DNA of 64,000 nucleotides from Streptomyces dysideae (GTDB lineage: Bacteria > Actinomycetota > Actinomycetes > Streptomycetales > Streptomycetaceae), in NCBI RefSeq assembly GCF_001514305.1, contig NZ_KQ949076.1, positions 540,140-604,139 of the forward strand. Reading direction: 5' to 3'. The position numbers and the translations under genes are program-made. Below the pieces are notes generated by a model. It saw nothing but the letters and a program-made list of their open reading frames with translations, was not told the DNA's origin and ran no database searches. Shown here piece after piece: positions 1 through 8,393 of the stretch. How positions within the stretch are numbered: position 1 is the stretch's first letter; every line of letters starts with the position of its first letter.

Positions 1-45
1 CATCGGACGCAGGCTGTCGGAGTACCGGTGAAAGGGGGCGTGACG

Positions 46-1104
46 ATGTATACGCGACGTCTGCGGGCCGGCCTGCGGGGCTGGGGCGGGGTGGGCGCGA
101 TGGCGGTCGTCTGCGCCTTGGCCATGGCCTTCGTACTGCTGCTGCCGCTCACCCAGTCGTCCGGCGACGGGAGCACGGGAACCGGCGGCCGAGGGGGCGC
201 GTACGGCAGCCAGGCCCGGGCCGACCTGTGCGCGGACCCGGAGATCCAGAAGGCCCCGGAGAAGCAGACGCTGTCGCCGTCGGGTGCGGACGGCGCCACC
301 ATCGAGGCGATCAAGAGCCGTGAGGGCGAGAAGCGCAAACTGATCGTCGGCGTCGACCAGAACAGCTACCGCTGGGGCTACCGCAACCCCAACAGCGGCA
401 AGTCCGCCGAGCTGGAGGGCTTCGACATCGACCTGGTGCACCGTATCGCCGAGGACATCCTCGGCGACCGGGACGCGGTCCAGTTCAAGGCGATCCCCAC
501 CAACCAGCGCATCCAGGCGATCCAGGACGGCCGGGTCGACATGGTGGTCCGCACGATGACCATCAACTGCTCCCGCCTGTCCGACGTCGCCTTCTCCGCC
601 CCCTACTTCAAGACCGGCCAGCAGCTCCTCGCCCCCAAGTCCTCGACGGTCAAGGGCTACGACGACACCCTCGCCGACCAGCGGATCTGCACGGCGGAGG
701 GCTCCACCGCCAACACCGCGCTGAAGAACGACCAGCAGGGCGGCAAGGTCCCCGCCTCCGCCGACATATCCACCACCGTGCCCAACCAGCTGGACTGCCT
801 GGTGCGGCTGCAACTCGGCGAGGTGGACGCCGTGGTGACCGACGGCGCGCTCGCCGCGAGCCAGGCCGCGCAGGACCCGACGGTCGAGCTCAAGGGCGAC
901 CCCTTCACTGTCGAGTACTACGGCGTGGCGATGAAGAAGGACGCCGACGATCTGGTACGCCGGGTCAACCAGATCCTGGTGGACTACCACAAGGACACCG
1001 CGGGCGGCTGGCAGGCGTCGTACGACAGGTGGCTGTCGGCGACACTGGGCGAGGAGCCGGCGATGTCGGAACCGCCCGCCCCGGAGTACCTGCGCAAGAG
1101 CTGA
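46..1104 (+). CDS. glnH: GlnH-like solute-binding protein (family 3)
   Basis: The product (352 aa) is an extracytoplasmic amino-acid-binding protein of the SBP_bac_3 family. A hydrophobic stretch near residues 16-35 (AVVCALAMAFVLLLPL) acts as signal or anchor. No lipobox cysteine follows it, so unlike mycobacterial GlnH it is probably not a lipoprotein. The binding domain contains family landmarks such as EGFDIDLVHRIAEDI and the VDMVVRTMTI region. The ATG at 46 is preferred over the GTG at 28 because an AAAGGGGG ribosome site lies 7 nt before it. It leads a locus with a coiled-coil protein and a PknG-type kinase, the arrangement known from mycobacterial glnX-glnH-pknG, where GlnH reports amino-acid supply to PknG. 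No permease or ABC ATPase is adjacent, so a sensing role is inferred rather than transport. Confidence 0.85.
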   Translation: MYTRRLRAGLRGWGGVGAMAVVCALAMAFVLLLPLTQSSGDGSTGTGGRGGAYGSQARADLCADPEIQKAPEKQTLSPSGADGATIEAIKSREGEKRKLIVGVDQNSYRWGYRNPNSGKSAELEGFDIDLVHRIAEDILGDRDAVQFKAIPTNQRIQAIQDGRVDMVVRTMTINCSRLSDVAFSAPYFKTGQQLLAPKSSTVKGYDDTLADQRICTAEGSTANTALKNDQQGGKVPASADISTTVPNQLDCLVRLQLGEVDAVVTDGALAASQAAQDPTVELKGDPFTVEYYGVAMKKDADDLVRRVNQILVDYHKDTAGGWQASYDRWLSATLGEEPAMSEPPAPEYLRKS

Positions 1105-1170
1105 GAGAGCGTCAAGCACCGACTGCCGACAACCTACCGACGGAAACACACACGCAGCGAGAGGTGATCG

Positions 1171-2499
1171 ATGGGCGTCACGGGACCCCCCGGGCCGGTG
1201 ATGGACCGGGACGAGGTGGACCGTGCGCTGGCGCGGCTCGGCGCGGAGTACGAGGCGATCGAGACCTCGCTCCTCGCCCTGCAGGACCACGCGGGCCGCA
1301 GACTCCTCGAGGGCGCCGAGCTCACGGGCGTCACCAAGGAGCGCTGGACGGCCGCGGAGGCGTCGATCACGCTGCTGTGGGCGTACTTCGACGCGTACAC
1401 GGACGCGCTGCGCTCCGCGCGTGACATCCGCGCGCGCCGCCGCTGGTCCAGCCGGGACGACCTGGTGGAGCTGACGGAGTTGCTGCGCGGCGAGTGTGTG
1501 ACGGTGGCCGGCAGTGCCACGGCCACCGCCAACGCGCCCACGCTGCACGGCGGTCCGGGCAAGCTCAGCGAGCAGTTCTCGCTGGCCGCGCTGGTGGACC
1601 GGATGAACGAGTTGTACGCGACGTCGCTGGACATGGTCGTCGCCGCCGACGCGGTGTGGTCGGCGCTGCCCGCCCGTATCGATTTACTGGCCGCGGAACT
1701 CCAGCGCACCCGCCGCCTCGCGCACTCCGTCGGCGTACGCCCCGGCGAGCATCCGGCGGGCGACGACCTGGAGCGCATCACCCGCACGCTCACCAGGCTG
1801 CGCGAGGAGGTGGTGTCCGACCCGCTCGCGTACTGGGCGCCCGCGCCGGGCAGTTCGGCGCCGGGCGGCGGGAAGCCGGACACCACGGTCTACGACCGTG
1901 AGGCGCGCGCTCTGGAGGACGTACGGCGGGAGATCGACGCCGTGCTGACGGTCCGCCAGGACGCCGAGCAGCGGCTGGTGCGGCTGCGCGACGTGCTGTC
2001 CCGCGCGGACCGCACCCTCGCCGAGGCGCGTACCGCGCGCGGTGAGGTCCTCGCGAAGATCGCCGCCACCGAGGTGCCGGTCGTCAGCGGCCCGCCGACC
2101 GCGCTGCAGGAGCAGCTGGCAATGGCCGCCGAGTACCGCAGACAGGCCCAGTGGCACCGTCTGTCCCCGCTCCTGGAGTCCCTGGAGCAGAAGGCGGAGG
2201 ACGAACTGCTTCGCGCCCGCGAGTCGTTGACCGCGGTCACCGCGCCCCTGGCGGTCCGCGCCGAGCTGCGCGGCCGCCTCGACGCGTACAGGGCGAAGGT
2301 CGCCCGGCACGGCCTCGCGGAGGACGCTCTGCTCATCGAGCGGTACGACGCGGCCCGCCGCATGCTGTGGAGCGCGCCCTGCGACCTGCGCGTCGCCGAA
2401 CAGGCCGTGCTGCGCTACCAGCAGGCGGCCGCCGAACAGTTCGCCGGCCCGCGCGTACCGGGGCCGGGCGGACCGCAGGACCGTAGGGGGGAGTCATGA
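1171..2499 (+). CDS. Coiled-coil protein in the GlnX position
   Basis: The 442-aa product is rich in Ala, Arg, Leu and Glu and is predicted largely helical, with long heptad-like stretches around residues 245-380. I see no signal peptide and no membrane segment. It sits between the GlnH-like sensor and the PknG-like kinase, 66 nt after the former and overlapping the latter by 4 nt (ATGA), so it is translationally coupled to the kinase. In mycobacteria the corresponding gene, glnX, encodes a membrane protein that couples GlnH to PknG. This protein holds the same genomic position but looks soluble, so orthology is doubtful and an adaptor or scaffold role is only inferred from context. The ATG at 1171 follows a GAGAGG site. 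No catalytic motif is recognised. Confidence 0.75.
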   Translation: MGVTGPPGPVMDRDEVDRALARLGAEYEAIETSLLALQDHAGRRLLEGAELTGVTKERWTAAEASITLLWAYFDAYTDALRSARDIRARRRWSSRDDLVELTELLRGECVTVAGSATATANAPTLHGGPGKLSEQFSLAALVDRMNELYATSLDMVVAADAVWSALPARIDLLAAELQRTRRLAHSVGVRPGEHPAGDDLERITRTLTRLREEVVSDPLAYWAPAPGSSAPGGGKPDTTVYDREARALEDVRREIDAVLTVRQDAEQRLVRLRDVLSRADRTLAEARTARGEVLAKIAATEVPVVSGPPTALQEQLAMAAEYRRQAQWHRLSPLLESLEQKAEDELLRARESLTAVTAPLAVRAELRGRLDAYRAKVARHGLAEDALLIERYDAARRMLWSAPCDLRVAEQAVLRYQQAAAEQFAGPRVPGPGGPQDRRGES

Positions 2500-5030
2500 G
2501 TCAGGCGAGCCAGGCACAGCGGGCGTGCCAACGGCCGGACTGCGACGGGACGTACGAGGACGTGGGCGGCGGCGAGCTGTACTGCGACACCTGTGGTCTC
2601 GCCCCGGTCGTCTCGTCGACCGGCATGGTGGGCTCACCGCCGACCGGGATGACCCGCGGCGGCAAGGGCTCGTCGGGCAGCAGCAGTTCGCGCTCCAGCA
2701 GCCGCGGCAGTTCGCGTACGTCGTCGCATTCGTCGAGGTCCCGGCGCTCGGTGTCGGGGCGGCTGTCGCGTGCCCTGTCGGGCCGTTCCACCAGCCGCTC
2801 GGTGTCGGTGCGCAGCTCCGGCTCCACCGCCGGCTCCAGCGGCCGCGGCCGGCTCGGCGTCGGCCTGGTACAGGTGCCGGACGTGCCACGGCCCGACCCG
2901 CGCGCGATGGTGCAGGAGAACCCGGAGGTGCCCGAGCGCAAGCGGTTCTGCTCGCGCTCGGACTGCGGGGCGCCGGTGGGCCGGGCGCGGGGCGACCGTC
3001 CGGGGCGTACGGAAGGTTTCTGCACCAAGTGCGGACACCCGTACTCCTTCGTCCCGAAGCTGCAGGCCGGCGATGTCGTGCACGGCCAGTACGAGGTCGT
3101 GGGCTGTCTGGCGCACGGCGGTCTGGGCTGGGTCTACCTGGCCGTGGACCGCGCGGTGTCGGACCGGTGGGTCGTGCTGAAGGGCCTGCTGGACACGGGC
3201 GACCAGGACGCGATGGCGGCGGCGATCTCCGAGCGGCGCTTCCTGGCGGAGATCGAGCACGCCAACATCGTCCGCATCTACAACTTCGTCGAGCACCTCG
3301 ACCAGCGCACCGGTTCGCTGGACGGGTACATCGTCATGGAGTACGTCGGCGGCAAGTCTCTGAAGGAGATCGCGAATTCACGCCGTACCCCGCAGGGCAG
3401 GCGTGACCCGCTGCCGGTGGAGCAGGCCTGCGCGTACGGCATCGAGGCGCTGGAGGCGCTCGGCCATCTGCACAGCCGCAACCTCCTGTACTGCGACTTC
3501 AAGGTCGACAACGCCATCCAGACCGAGGACCAGCTCAAGCTGATCGACATGGGCGCGGTGCGCAGGATGGACGACGAGGAGTCGGCCATCTACGGCACGG
3601 TGGGCTACCAGGCGCCGGAGGTCGCGGAGGTCGGCCCGTCGGTGGCGTCCGACCTGTACACCGTCGCCCGTACGCTCGCCGTCCTGACCTTCGACTTCCA
3701 GGGTTACACGAACGTCTACATCGACTCCCTGCCCGACCCCGACAACATCGAGGTCTTCCAACGGTACGAGTCCTTCTACCGCCTCCTGGTCCGCGCCACC
3801 GACCCGGACCCGGCCCGCAGGTTCGCGTCCGCCCAGGAGATGGCCGAGCAGCTGACGGGCGTCCTGCGGGAGGTCGTGTCCCTGCAGACGGGACGGGCGC
3901 GTCCGTCGCTGTCGACGCTGTTCGGTCCCGAAGTCCGGGTCACGGACACGGAGTTGTTCCCGAAGCCGGCCGGGGAGGTGTCGCGGCTGGGGGCGCGGGT
4001 GGTGCGCGCGGGGAAGAAGACAGCGACTCCCCCTGCCACCACCACTCCCGTGCTTCCCGTCGCCCCCGCCCCCAACGCCCCGGCCATCGTCAAGCCCATC
4101 GCCGCCCCCGCCGCCGCCCTCGCCCTCCCGGTCCCCCACGTCGATCCCGCCGACCCCAACGCCGGGTTCCTGGCGGGGCTGATGACGACCGCGGCGGCCG
4201 AGCTGCTCGGGGCGCTGGCAGCGGCGCCGACGCCCAGTGTCGAGACGCGGCTGCGTCGGGTGCGGGCCTGGCTGGAGAACGGTGACGCGGCCACCGCGCA
4301 CGAGACGCTGCTGCGGCTGGAGGACGAGCGGCCCGACGACTGGCGCGTCGTCTGGTACCGCGGCGTCGCCGCCCTCGTCACCGGCGACCAGGAGGGCGCC
4401 GCACTCGCCTTCGACGCGATCTACGACGCCTTCCCCGGCGAACCCGCCCCCAAGCTGGCCCTCGGTCTGTGCGCGGAGGTGCTGGGGCAGCTGGACAACG
4501 CCGCCGAGTACTACCGGCTCGTGTGGTCCACCGACCCCAGCTATGTGAGCGCCGCCTTCGGCCTGGCCCGCGTCCAGCTCGCCACCGGCGACCGGCGTGG
4601 CGCCGTGGGGACGCTGGAGTCGGTGCCGGAGTCGTCCATCCACTTCGTGGCCGCACGCGTGGCGGCCGTCCGCGCACGGCTGCGGCAGCACACGGAAGTC
4701 GCCGGTGCCGTACCGTTCCTGGACGACCTGACCGCCGCCGCCGGGCAGGTCGAGGCGCTGGACGCGTACGGTCTGGACCCGGCGCGCCGCGAGCAGTTGT
4801 CGGCGGAAGTCCTCGGCTGTGCCCTGGACTGGGTACTCTCCGGTGGCCAGGGTTCCGCCCCGCCCGCCCCCGGGGGACGGGCGCTGCTCGGCAGTGGCCT
4901 GGACGAGCGGGGACTGCGTTTCGGCCTGGAGCGTTCGTACCGCACGCTGGCCCGGCTCGCACGGGGTGGCGAGGAGAGGATCGACCTGGTGGAACGTGCC
5001 AACCGTTACCGCCCCCGGACGTGGGTGTAG
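2496..5030 (+). CDS. pknG: PknG-like Ser/Thr protein kinase with zinc ribbons and TPR tail
   Basis: This soluble eukaryotic-type kinase (844 aa; mycobacterial PknG is about 750 aa) has three parts. The N-terminus carries two cysteine clusters, one near residues 10-32 ending YCDTCG and one near 151-180 (CSRSDCG ... CTKCG), separated by a Ser/Arg-rich disordered linker. PknG instead has one rubredoxin-like site. The kinase domain spans about 195-460, with the glycine loop HGGLGWVYLA, VVLKG lysine, YCDFKVDNA in place of the usual HRD loop, and IDMGAVR in place of DFG; both replacements are typical of PknG. The C-terminal third (about 560-840) is helical and TPR-like. It overlaps the upstream gene by 4 nt and is followed 3 nt later by its likely antagonist phosphatase. 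In mycobacteria PknG phosphorylates the FHA protein GarA; an FHA gene lies downstream here. Confidence 0.9.
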   Translation: MSQASQAQRACQRPDCDGTYEDVGGGELYCDTCGLAPVVSSTGMVGSPPTGMTRGGKGSSGSSSSRSSSRGSSRTSSHSSRSRRSVSGRLSRALSGRSTSRSVSVRSSGSTAGSSGRGRLGVGLVQVPDVPRPDPRAMVQENPEVPERKRFCSRSDCGAPVGRARGDRPGRTEGFCTKCGHPYSFVPKLQAGDVVHGQYEVVGCLAHGGLGWVYLAVDRAVSDRWVVLKGLLDTGDQDAMAAAISERRFLAEIEHANIVRIYNFVEHLDQRTGSLDGYIVMEYVGGKSLKEIANSRRTPQGRRDPLPVEQACAYGIEALEALGHLHSRNLLYCDFKVDNAIQTEDQLKLIDMGAVRRMDDEESAIYGTVGYQAPEVAEVGPSVASDLYTVARTLAVLTFDFQGYTNVYIDSLPDPDNIEVFQRYESFYRLLVRATDPDPARRFASAQEMAEQLTGVLREVVSLQTGRARPSLSTLFGPEVRVTDTELFPKPAGEVSRLGARVVRAGKKTATPPATTTPVLPVAPAPNAPAIVKPIAAPAAALALPVPHVDPADPNAGFLAGLMTTAAAELLGALAAAPTPSVETRLRRVRAWLENGDAATAHETLLRLEDERPDDWRVVWYRGVAALVTGDQEGAALAFDAIYDAFPGEPAPKLALGLCAEVLGQLDNAAEYYRLVWSTDPSYVSAAFGLARVQLATGDRRGAVGTLESVPESSIHFVAARVAAVRARLRQHTEVAGAVPFLDDLTAAAGQVEALDAYGLDPARREQLSAEVLGCALDWVLSGGQGSAPPAPGGRALLGSGLDERGLRFGLERSYRTLARLARGGEERIDLVERANRYRPRTWV

Positions 5031-5033
5031 TTG

Positions 5034-6863
5034 ATGTCGCAGATGCCCCAGCCGACAGCCTTGTCGAAGTGTCCGAGCTGCGAGGAGCCGCTCGAGTCGG
5101 GTGACCGTTTCTGCGGTGCGTGTGGATACGACCTGTCCGCCGTACCCGCACGACCGGGCGACAGCCCGACGATCGCCATGAACGGCTCGGCCCCGCAGAC
5201 GGGAACAGCCGGCGCGGGCTGGCCGGTCGCCCCCGAGCCGCCCGGCTCCGCCTCCCCACCGCCGGCACACCTGCCGACGGACCTACGGGCGGGGGTCTCA
5301 GGCGGCAACGAACTGCCGCACGGCGCCCCGCGGATGCCGTGGGCGGGCGCCCCGCAGTCACCGGTGCCGGGCACGCCCCCGCCGCCGGTGGGCGCACCCA
5401 GGCCGCCCCAGGCCGGCCCGCCCATGCCCCCGGCACCCGCCCCGGCCCAGGGGACAGGCTCAGGCGGCAACGAACACCCGCACGGCGCGCCGCAGCCACC
5501 CGCGCCGGGCGCACCCAGCCCGTCCGTGGCGCCGCCGGCCGGCTCGCCCACGCCCCCGGCACCCGCCCCGGCCCAGGGGACAGGCTCAGGCGGCAACGAA
5601 CCGCCCTACGGCTCCCCGCTGCCGCCGCCGGGCGCACCGCAGCCACCCGCGCCGGGCACGCCCCCGCAGCCACCCGCGCCGGGCACGCCCCCGCCGCCAC
5701 CGAGCGCACACAGGCCGCCCGAGGCGCCGCCGGCCGGCTCACCGACCCCGGACAGTCACGACGTACCGGCCGCCCCACCCATGCCCCCGGCGCCCGCCCT
5801 GGCCCCCGACGGCAACGACGTGCCGACCGGCTCCCCGGGGTCCCCCGCCACCGGCGTGCAGTTCCACCGGCCGCCGGAGCCCGACGAGTACCCGCTGCAG
5901 GCGCCCGACCCGCGTGTGGTCACCGACCGGCCGCCCCCGGCCGAGGGCATCAAGCTGTGCGTGGCCTGCCGTGCGGGCCGCGTCGACAGTGACGGGTACT
6001 GCGAGACCTGCGGGCACGCCCAGCCGCGCGAGCGGGACCACATGGAGCACGACGCAGGCCCGGTCGCCGCCGTCAGCGACCGCGGCCTGCGCCACCACCG
6101 CAACGAGGACGCGTTCTCCGTCGGCTGCACCGCGCTGCCCGACGGCTCCCCCGCGGTCCTGGCGATCGTCTGCGACGGCGTCTCCTCCGCGACCCGCCCC
6201 GACGAGGCCTCCCTCGCCGCGTCCCGCGCGGCCGGCGAGTCCCTGCTGGCCGCCCTGCCACGCGGCACGCACCCGCAGCAGGCCATGCACGAGGCGATCA
6301 TCGCCGCCTCGCACGCGGTCAACGCCCTGGCCGACGAACCGGCCACCGCCCGCGAACACGCCCCGCACCAGAACGCCCCCGCCTGCACGATCGTCGGCTC
6401 CGTCGTCACCGCCGGCCTGCTGGTCGTCGGCTGGGTCGGCGACAGCCGCGCCTACTGGATCCCGGTGGACCGGAGCTCTCCCCCGGCCCGGCTCACCGAG
6501 GACGACTCCTGGGCCGCGCAGATGGTCGCCGCCGGCCTGATGAACGAGGCGGAGGCCTACGCCGACGAGCGCGCCCACGCCATCACGGGCTGGCTCGGCG
6601 CGGACGCGTACGAACTGGAGCCGCACACCGCTTCCTTCAAGCCGGACCGGCCGGGTGTAGTGGTGGTGTGCACGGACGGGCTGTGGAACTACGCCGAGGC
6701 GGCCGGGGAGATGGCCGAGGCCGTCCCCCTCGACGCCGCCGTACGCCCCCTGCACAGCGCCCGGGTCCTGGTCGGTCACGCCCTGGACGGCGGGGGCCAC
6801 GACAACGTAACAGTGGCCGTGCTGCCGTTCCCGGCCCCGCCGATGGGGGCAGGATCGGCCTGA
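5034..6863 (+). CDS. PP2C-type protein phosphatase with zinc ribbons
   Basis: The product is a metal-dependent Ser/Thr phosphatase of the PPM/PP2C family, about 609 aa. A zinc ribbon opens the protein (CPSCEEPLESGDRFCGACG). A Pro/Gly-rich linker of roughly 230 residues follows, then a second ribbon (CVACRAGRVDSDGYCETCG), and then the catalytic domain from about residue 345. PP2C motifs are visible: SDRGLRHHRNEDAF, IVCDGVSS, GDSRAYW, VCTDGLWN and GGHDNVTVAV, including the acidic metal ligands. The ATG at 5034 is chosen; a TTG directly precedes it at 5031. It starts 3 nt after the kinase stop, so both are almost certainly one transcript, and the phosphatase probably reverses the kinase. The linker contains a 54-bp direct repeat at DNA level. 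Confidence 0.9.
   Translation: MSQMPQPTALSKCPSCEEPLESGDRFCGACGYDLSAVPARPGDSPTIAMNGSAPQTGTAGAGWPVAPEPPGSASPPPAHLPTDLRAGVSGGNELPHGAPRMPWAGAPQSPVPGTPPPPVGAPRPPQAGPPMPPAPAPAQGTGSGGNEHPHGAPQPPAPGAPSPSVAPPAGSPTPPAPAPAQGTGSGGNEPPYGSPLPPPGAPQPPAPGTPPQPPAPGTPPPPPSAHRPPEAPPAGSPTPDSHDVPAAPPMPPAPALAPDGNDVPTGSPGSPATGVQFHRPPEPDEYPLQAPDPRVVTDRPPPAEGIKLCVACRAGRVDSDGYCETCGHAQPRERDHMEHDAGPVAAVSDRGLRHHRNEDAFSVGCTALPDGSPAVLAIVCDGVSSATRPDEASLAASRAAGESLLAALPRGTHPQQAMHEAIIAASHAVNALADEPATAREHAPHQNAPACTIVGSVVTAGLLVVGWVGDSRAYWIPVDRSSPPARLTEDDSWAAQMVAAGLMNEAEAYADERAHAITGWLGADAYELEPHTASFKPDRPGVVVVCTDGLWNYAEAAGEMAEAVPLDAAVRPLHSARVLVGHALDGGGHDNVTVAVLPFPAPPMGAGSA
5421..5600 (+). repeat. 54-bp direct repeat in the phosphatase linker
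   Basis: Two copies of about 54 bp, at 5421-5474 and 5547-5600, differ at one base (cccatgcccc versus cccacgcccc) and lie 126 bp apart. Both are in frame and encode the same Pro/Ala block ending GTGSGGNE. This points to recent unequal duplication within the disordered linker. Confidence 0.85.
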
Positions 6864-6963
6864 GGCCGCACGGCGGGGACAGCCTCAACGGACCGGAGGG
6901 GACCGGTCCGTATTCAGCCATTTCCCCACCTCGGTGGGGTTCTCGAGGGGGATCAGAGAAGGC

Positions 6964-8310
6964 ATGGCCAATTTCTCGAAGTCGAACGTGCCGCAGTTCT
7001 CGATGGACGTCTACCAGAACGAGTACCTGCCGGAGGGCGGCCGCGAGGTCAACGCGATCGTCACGGTGACCGCGACCGGCGGCGGCACGATCGGAAGCGC
7101 GGTCGCGGCACCTCACCTCTACGCGCCGGGGCAGGGCCCGTCCGCGGCCGTGGCGATCATGGTGGACTGCTCGGGCTCGATGGACTACCCGCCGACCAAG
7201 ATGCGCAACGCCCGCGACGCCACCGCCGCCGCGATCGACACCCTGCGCGACGGCGTGCACTTCGCGGTGGTCGGCGGTACGCACATGGCGAAGGAGGTCT
7301 ATCCGGGCGGCGGGCGCCTCGCGGTCGCCGACGCCACCACTCGCGACCAGGCCAAGCAGGCCCTGCGCAAGCTCAGCGCGGGCGGCGGTACGGCCATCGG
7401 CACCTGGCTGCGGCTCACCGACCGTCTGCTGTCCTCGGCGGACGTCGCCATCCGGCACGGCATCCTGCTCACCGACGGCCGCAACGAACACGAGTCGCCG
7501 GAGAACCTGAAGGCCGCGCTCGACTCCTGCGCCGGACGCTTCACCTGTGACGCCCGTGGCGTGGGCACCGACTGGGAAGTGAAAGAAGTCACAGGCATCG
7601 CCTCCGTGTTGCTCGGCAGCGCCGACATCGTCGCCGACCCGGCCGGACTCGCCGTCGACTTCACGCAGATGATGGAGACGGCGATGGGCAAGGAGGTCGC
7701 GGACGTCGCCCTGCGGGTGTGGACGCCGGTGGGCACCACCATCAGGTTTGTCAAGCAAGTCGCGCCGACGGTCGAGGAGTTGACCGACCGGCGCACGGAA
7801 GCGGGCCCGCGCGCCGGGGACTACCCCACCGGCTCCTGGGGAGACGAGTCCCGTGACTACCACGTCTGCGTCGAGGTCCCCTCGGCCGACCTCGGCCGGG
7901 AGATGCTCGCCGCACGCGTCTCGCTGGTCGTCCCGCAACCCGACGGCACGACCCAGAACCTGGGCGCGCAGGGTCTCGTACGGGCCGTGTGGACCGACGA
8001 CATGGTCGCCTCGACGTCGATCAACCCCCAAGTCGCCCACTACACCGGCCAGGCCGAACTGGCACAAGCCATCCAACAAGGTCTCGATCTCCGCAAGTCG
8101 GGAGATGTCGATGGAGCAACGGCCAAACTGGGCCGCGCCGTTCAGCTCGCCAGCGCCTCCGGAAACGCCGATACGGCGAAACTCCTTGCGAAGGTGGTGG
8201 ACGTGGTCGACGCCGCGGCAGGTACTGTGCGACTGAAGGCGAAGGTCGCGGAGGCCGACGAGATGACTCTCGAGACACGGTCGACAAAGACTGTTCGTGT
8301 AAAGAAGTGA
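6964..8310 (+). CDS. VWA-domain protein
   Basis: The 448-aa product contains a von Willebrand factor A domain from about residue 60. It has an intact MIDAS motif (MVDCSGSMD, DxSxS) and the later TDGRNEH segment, typical of metal-dependent protein-protein interaction. There is no signal peptide or membrane segment, so it is cytoplasmic. The ATG at 6964 (MANFSKSNVPQ) follows AGAAGG and is preferred over a GTG at 6934. The C-terminal 60 residues (DLRKSGDVDGATAKLGRAV) look like a short helical repeat. It stands 100 nt after the phosphatase and 83 nt before the FHA protein, in the same orientation, so it is probably an adaptor of the same signalling system. Its partner is not evident from sequence. 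Confidence 0.88.
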   Translation: MANFSKSNVPQFSMDVYQNEYLPEGGREVNAIVTVTATGGGTIGSAVAAPHLYAPGQGPSAAVAIMVDCSGSMDYPPTKMRNARDATAAAIDTLRDGVHFAVVGGTHMAKEVYPGGGRLAVADATTRDQAKQALRKLSAGGGTAIGTWLRLTDRLLSSADVAIRHGILLTDGRNEHESPENLKAALDSCAGRFTCDARGVGTDWEVKEVTGIASVLLGSADIVADPAGLAVDFTQMMETAMGKEVADVALRVWTPVGTTIRFVKQVAPTVEELTDRRTEAGPRAGDYPTGSWGDESRDYHVCVEVPSADLGREMLAARVSLVVPQPDGTTQNLGAQGLVRAVWTDDMVASTSINPQVAHYTGQAELAQAIQQGLDLRKSGDVDGATAKLGRAVQLASASGNADTAKLLAKVVDVVDAAAGTVRLKAKVAEADEMTLETRSTKTVRVKK

Positions 8311-8393
8311 CATGACGGAAGAGCGAGCCTGACCCCTTGGGGTTGGAGAAATCCGGTCGAACCGGCCGGAAAAGGAGAGGGGGAAGCGCCGAC

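Noticed and set aside
3378..5270. 630-aa minus-strand open frame
   Set aside because: Antisense shadow of the PknG-like kinase, a common effect of high-GC third positions.
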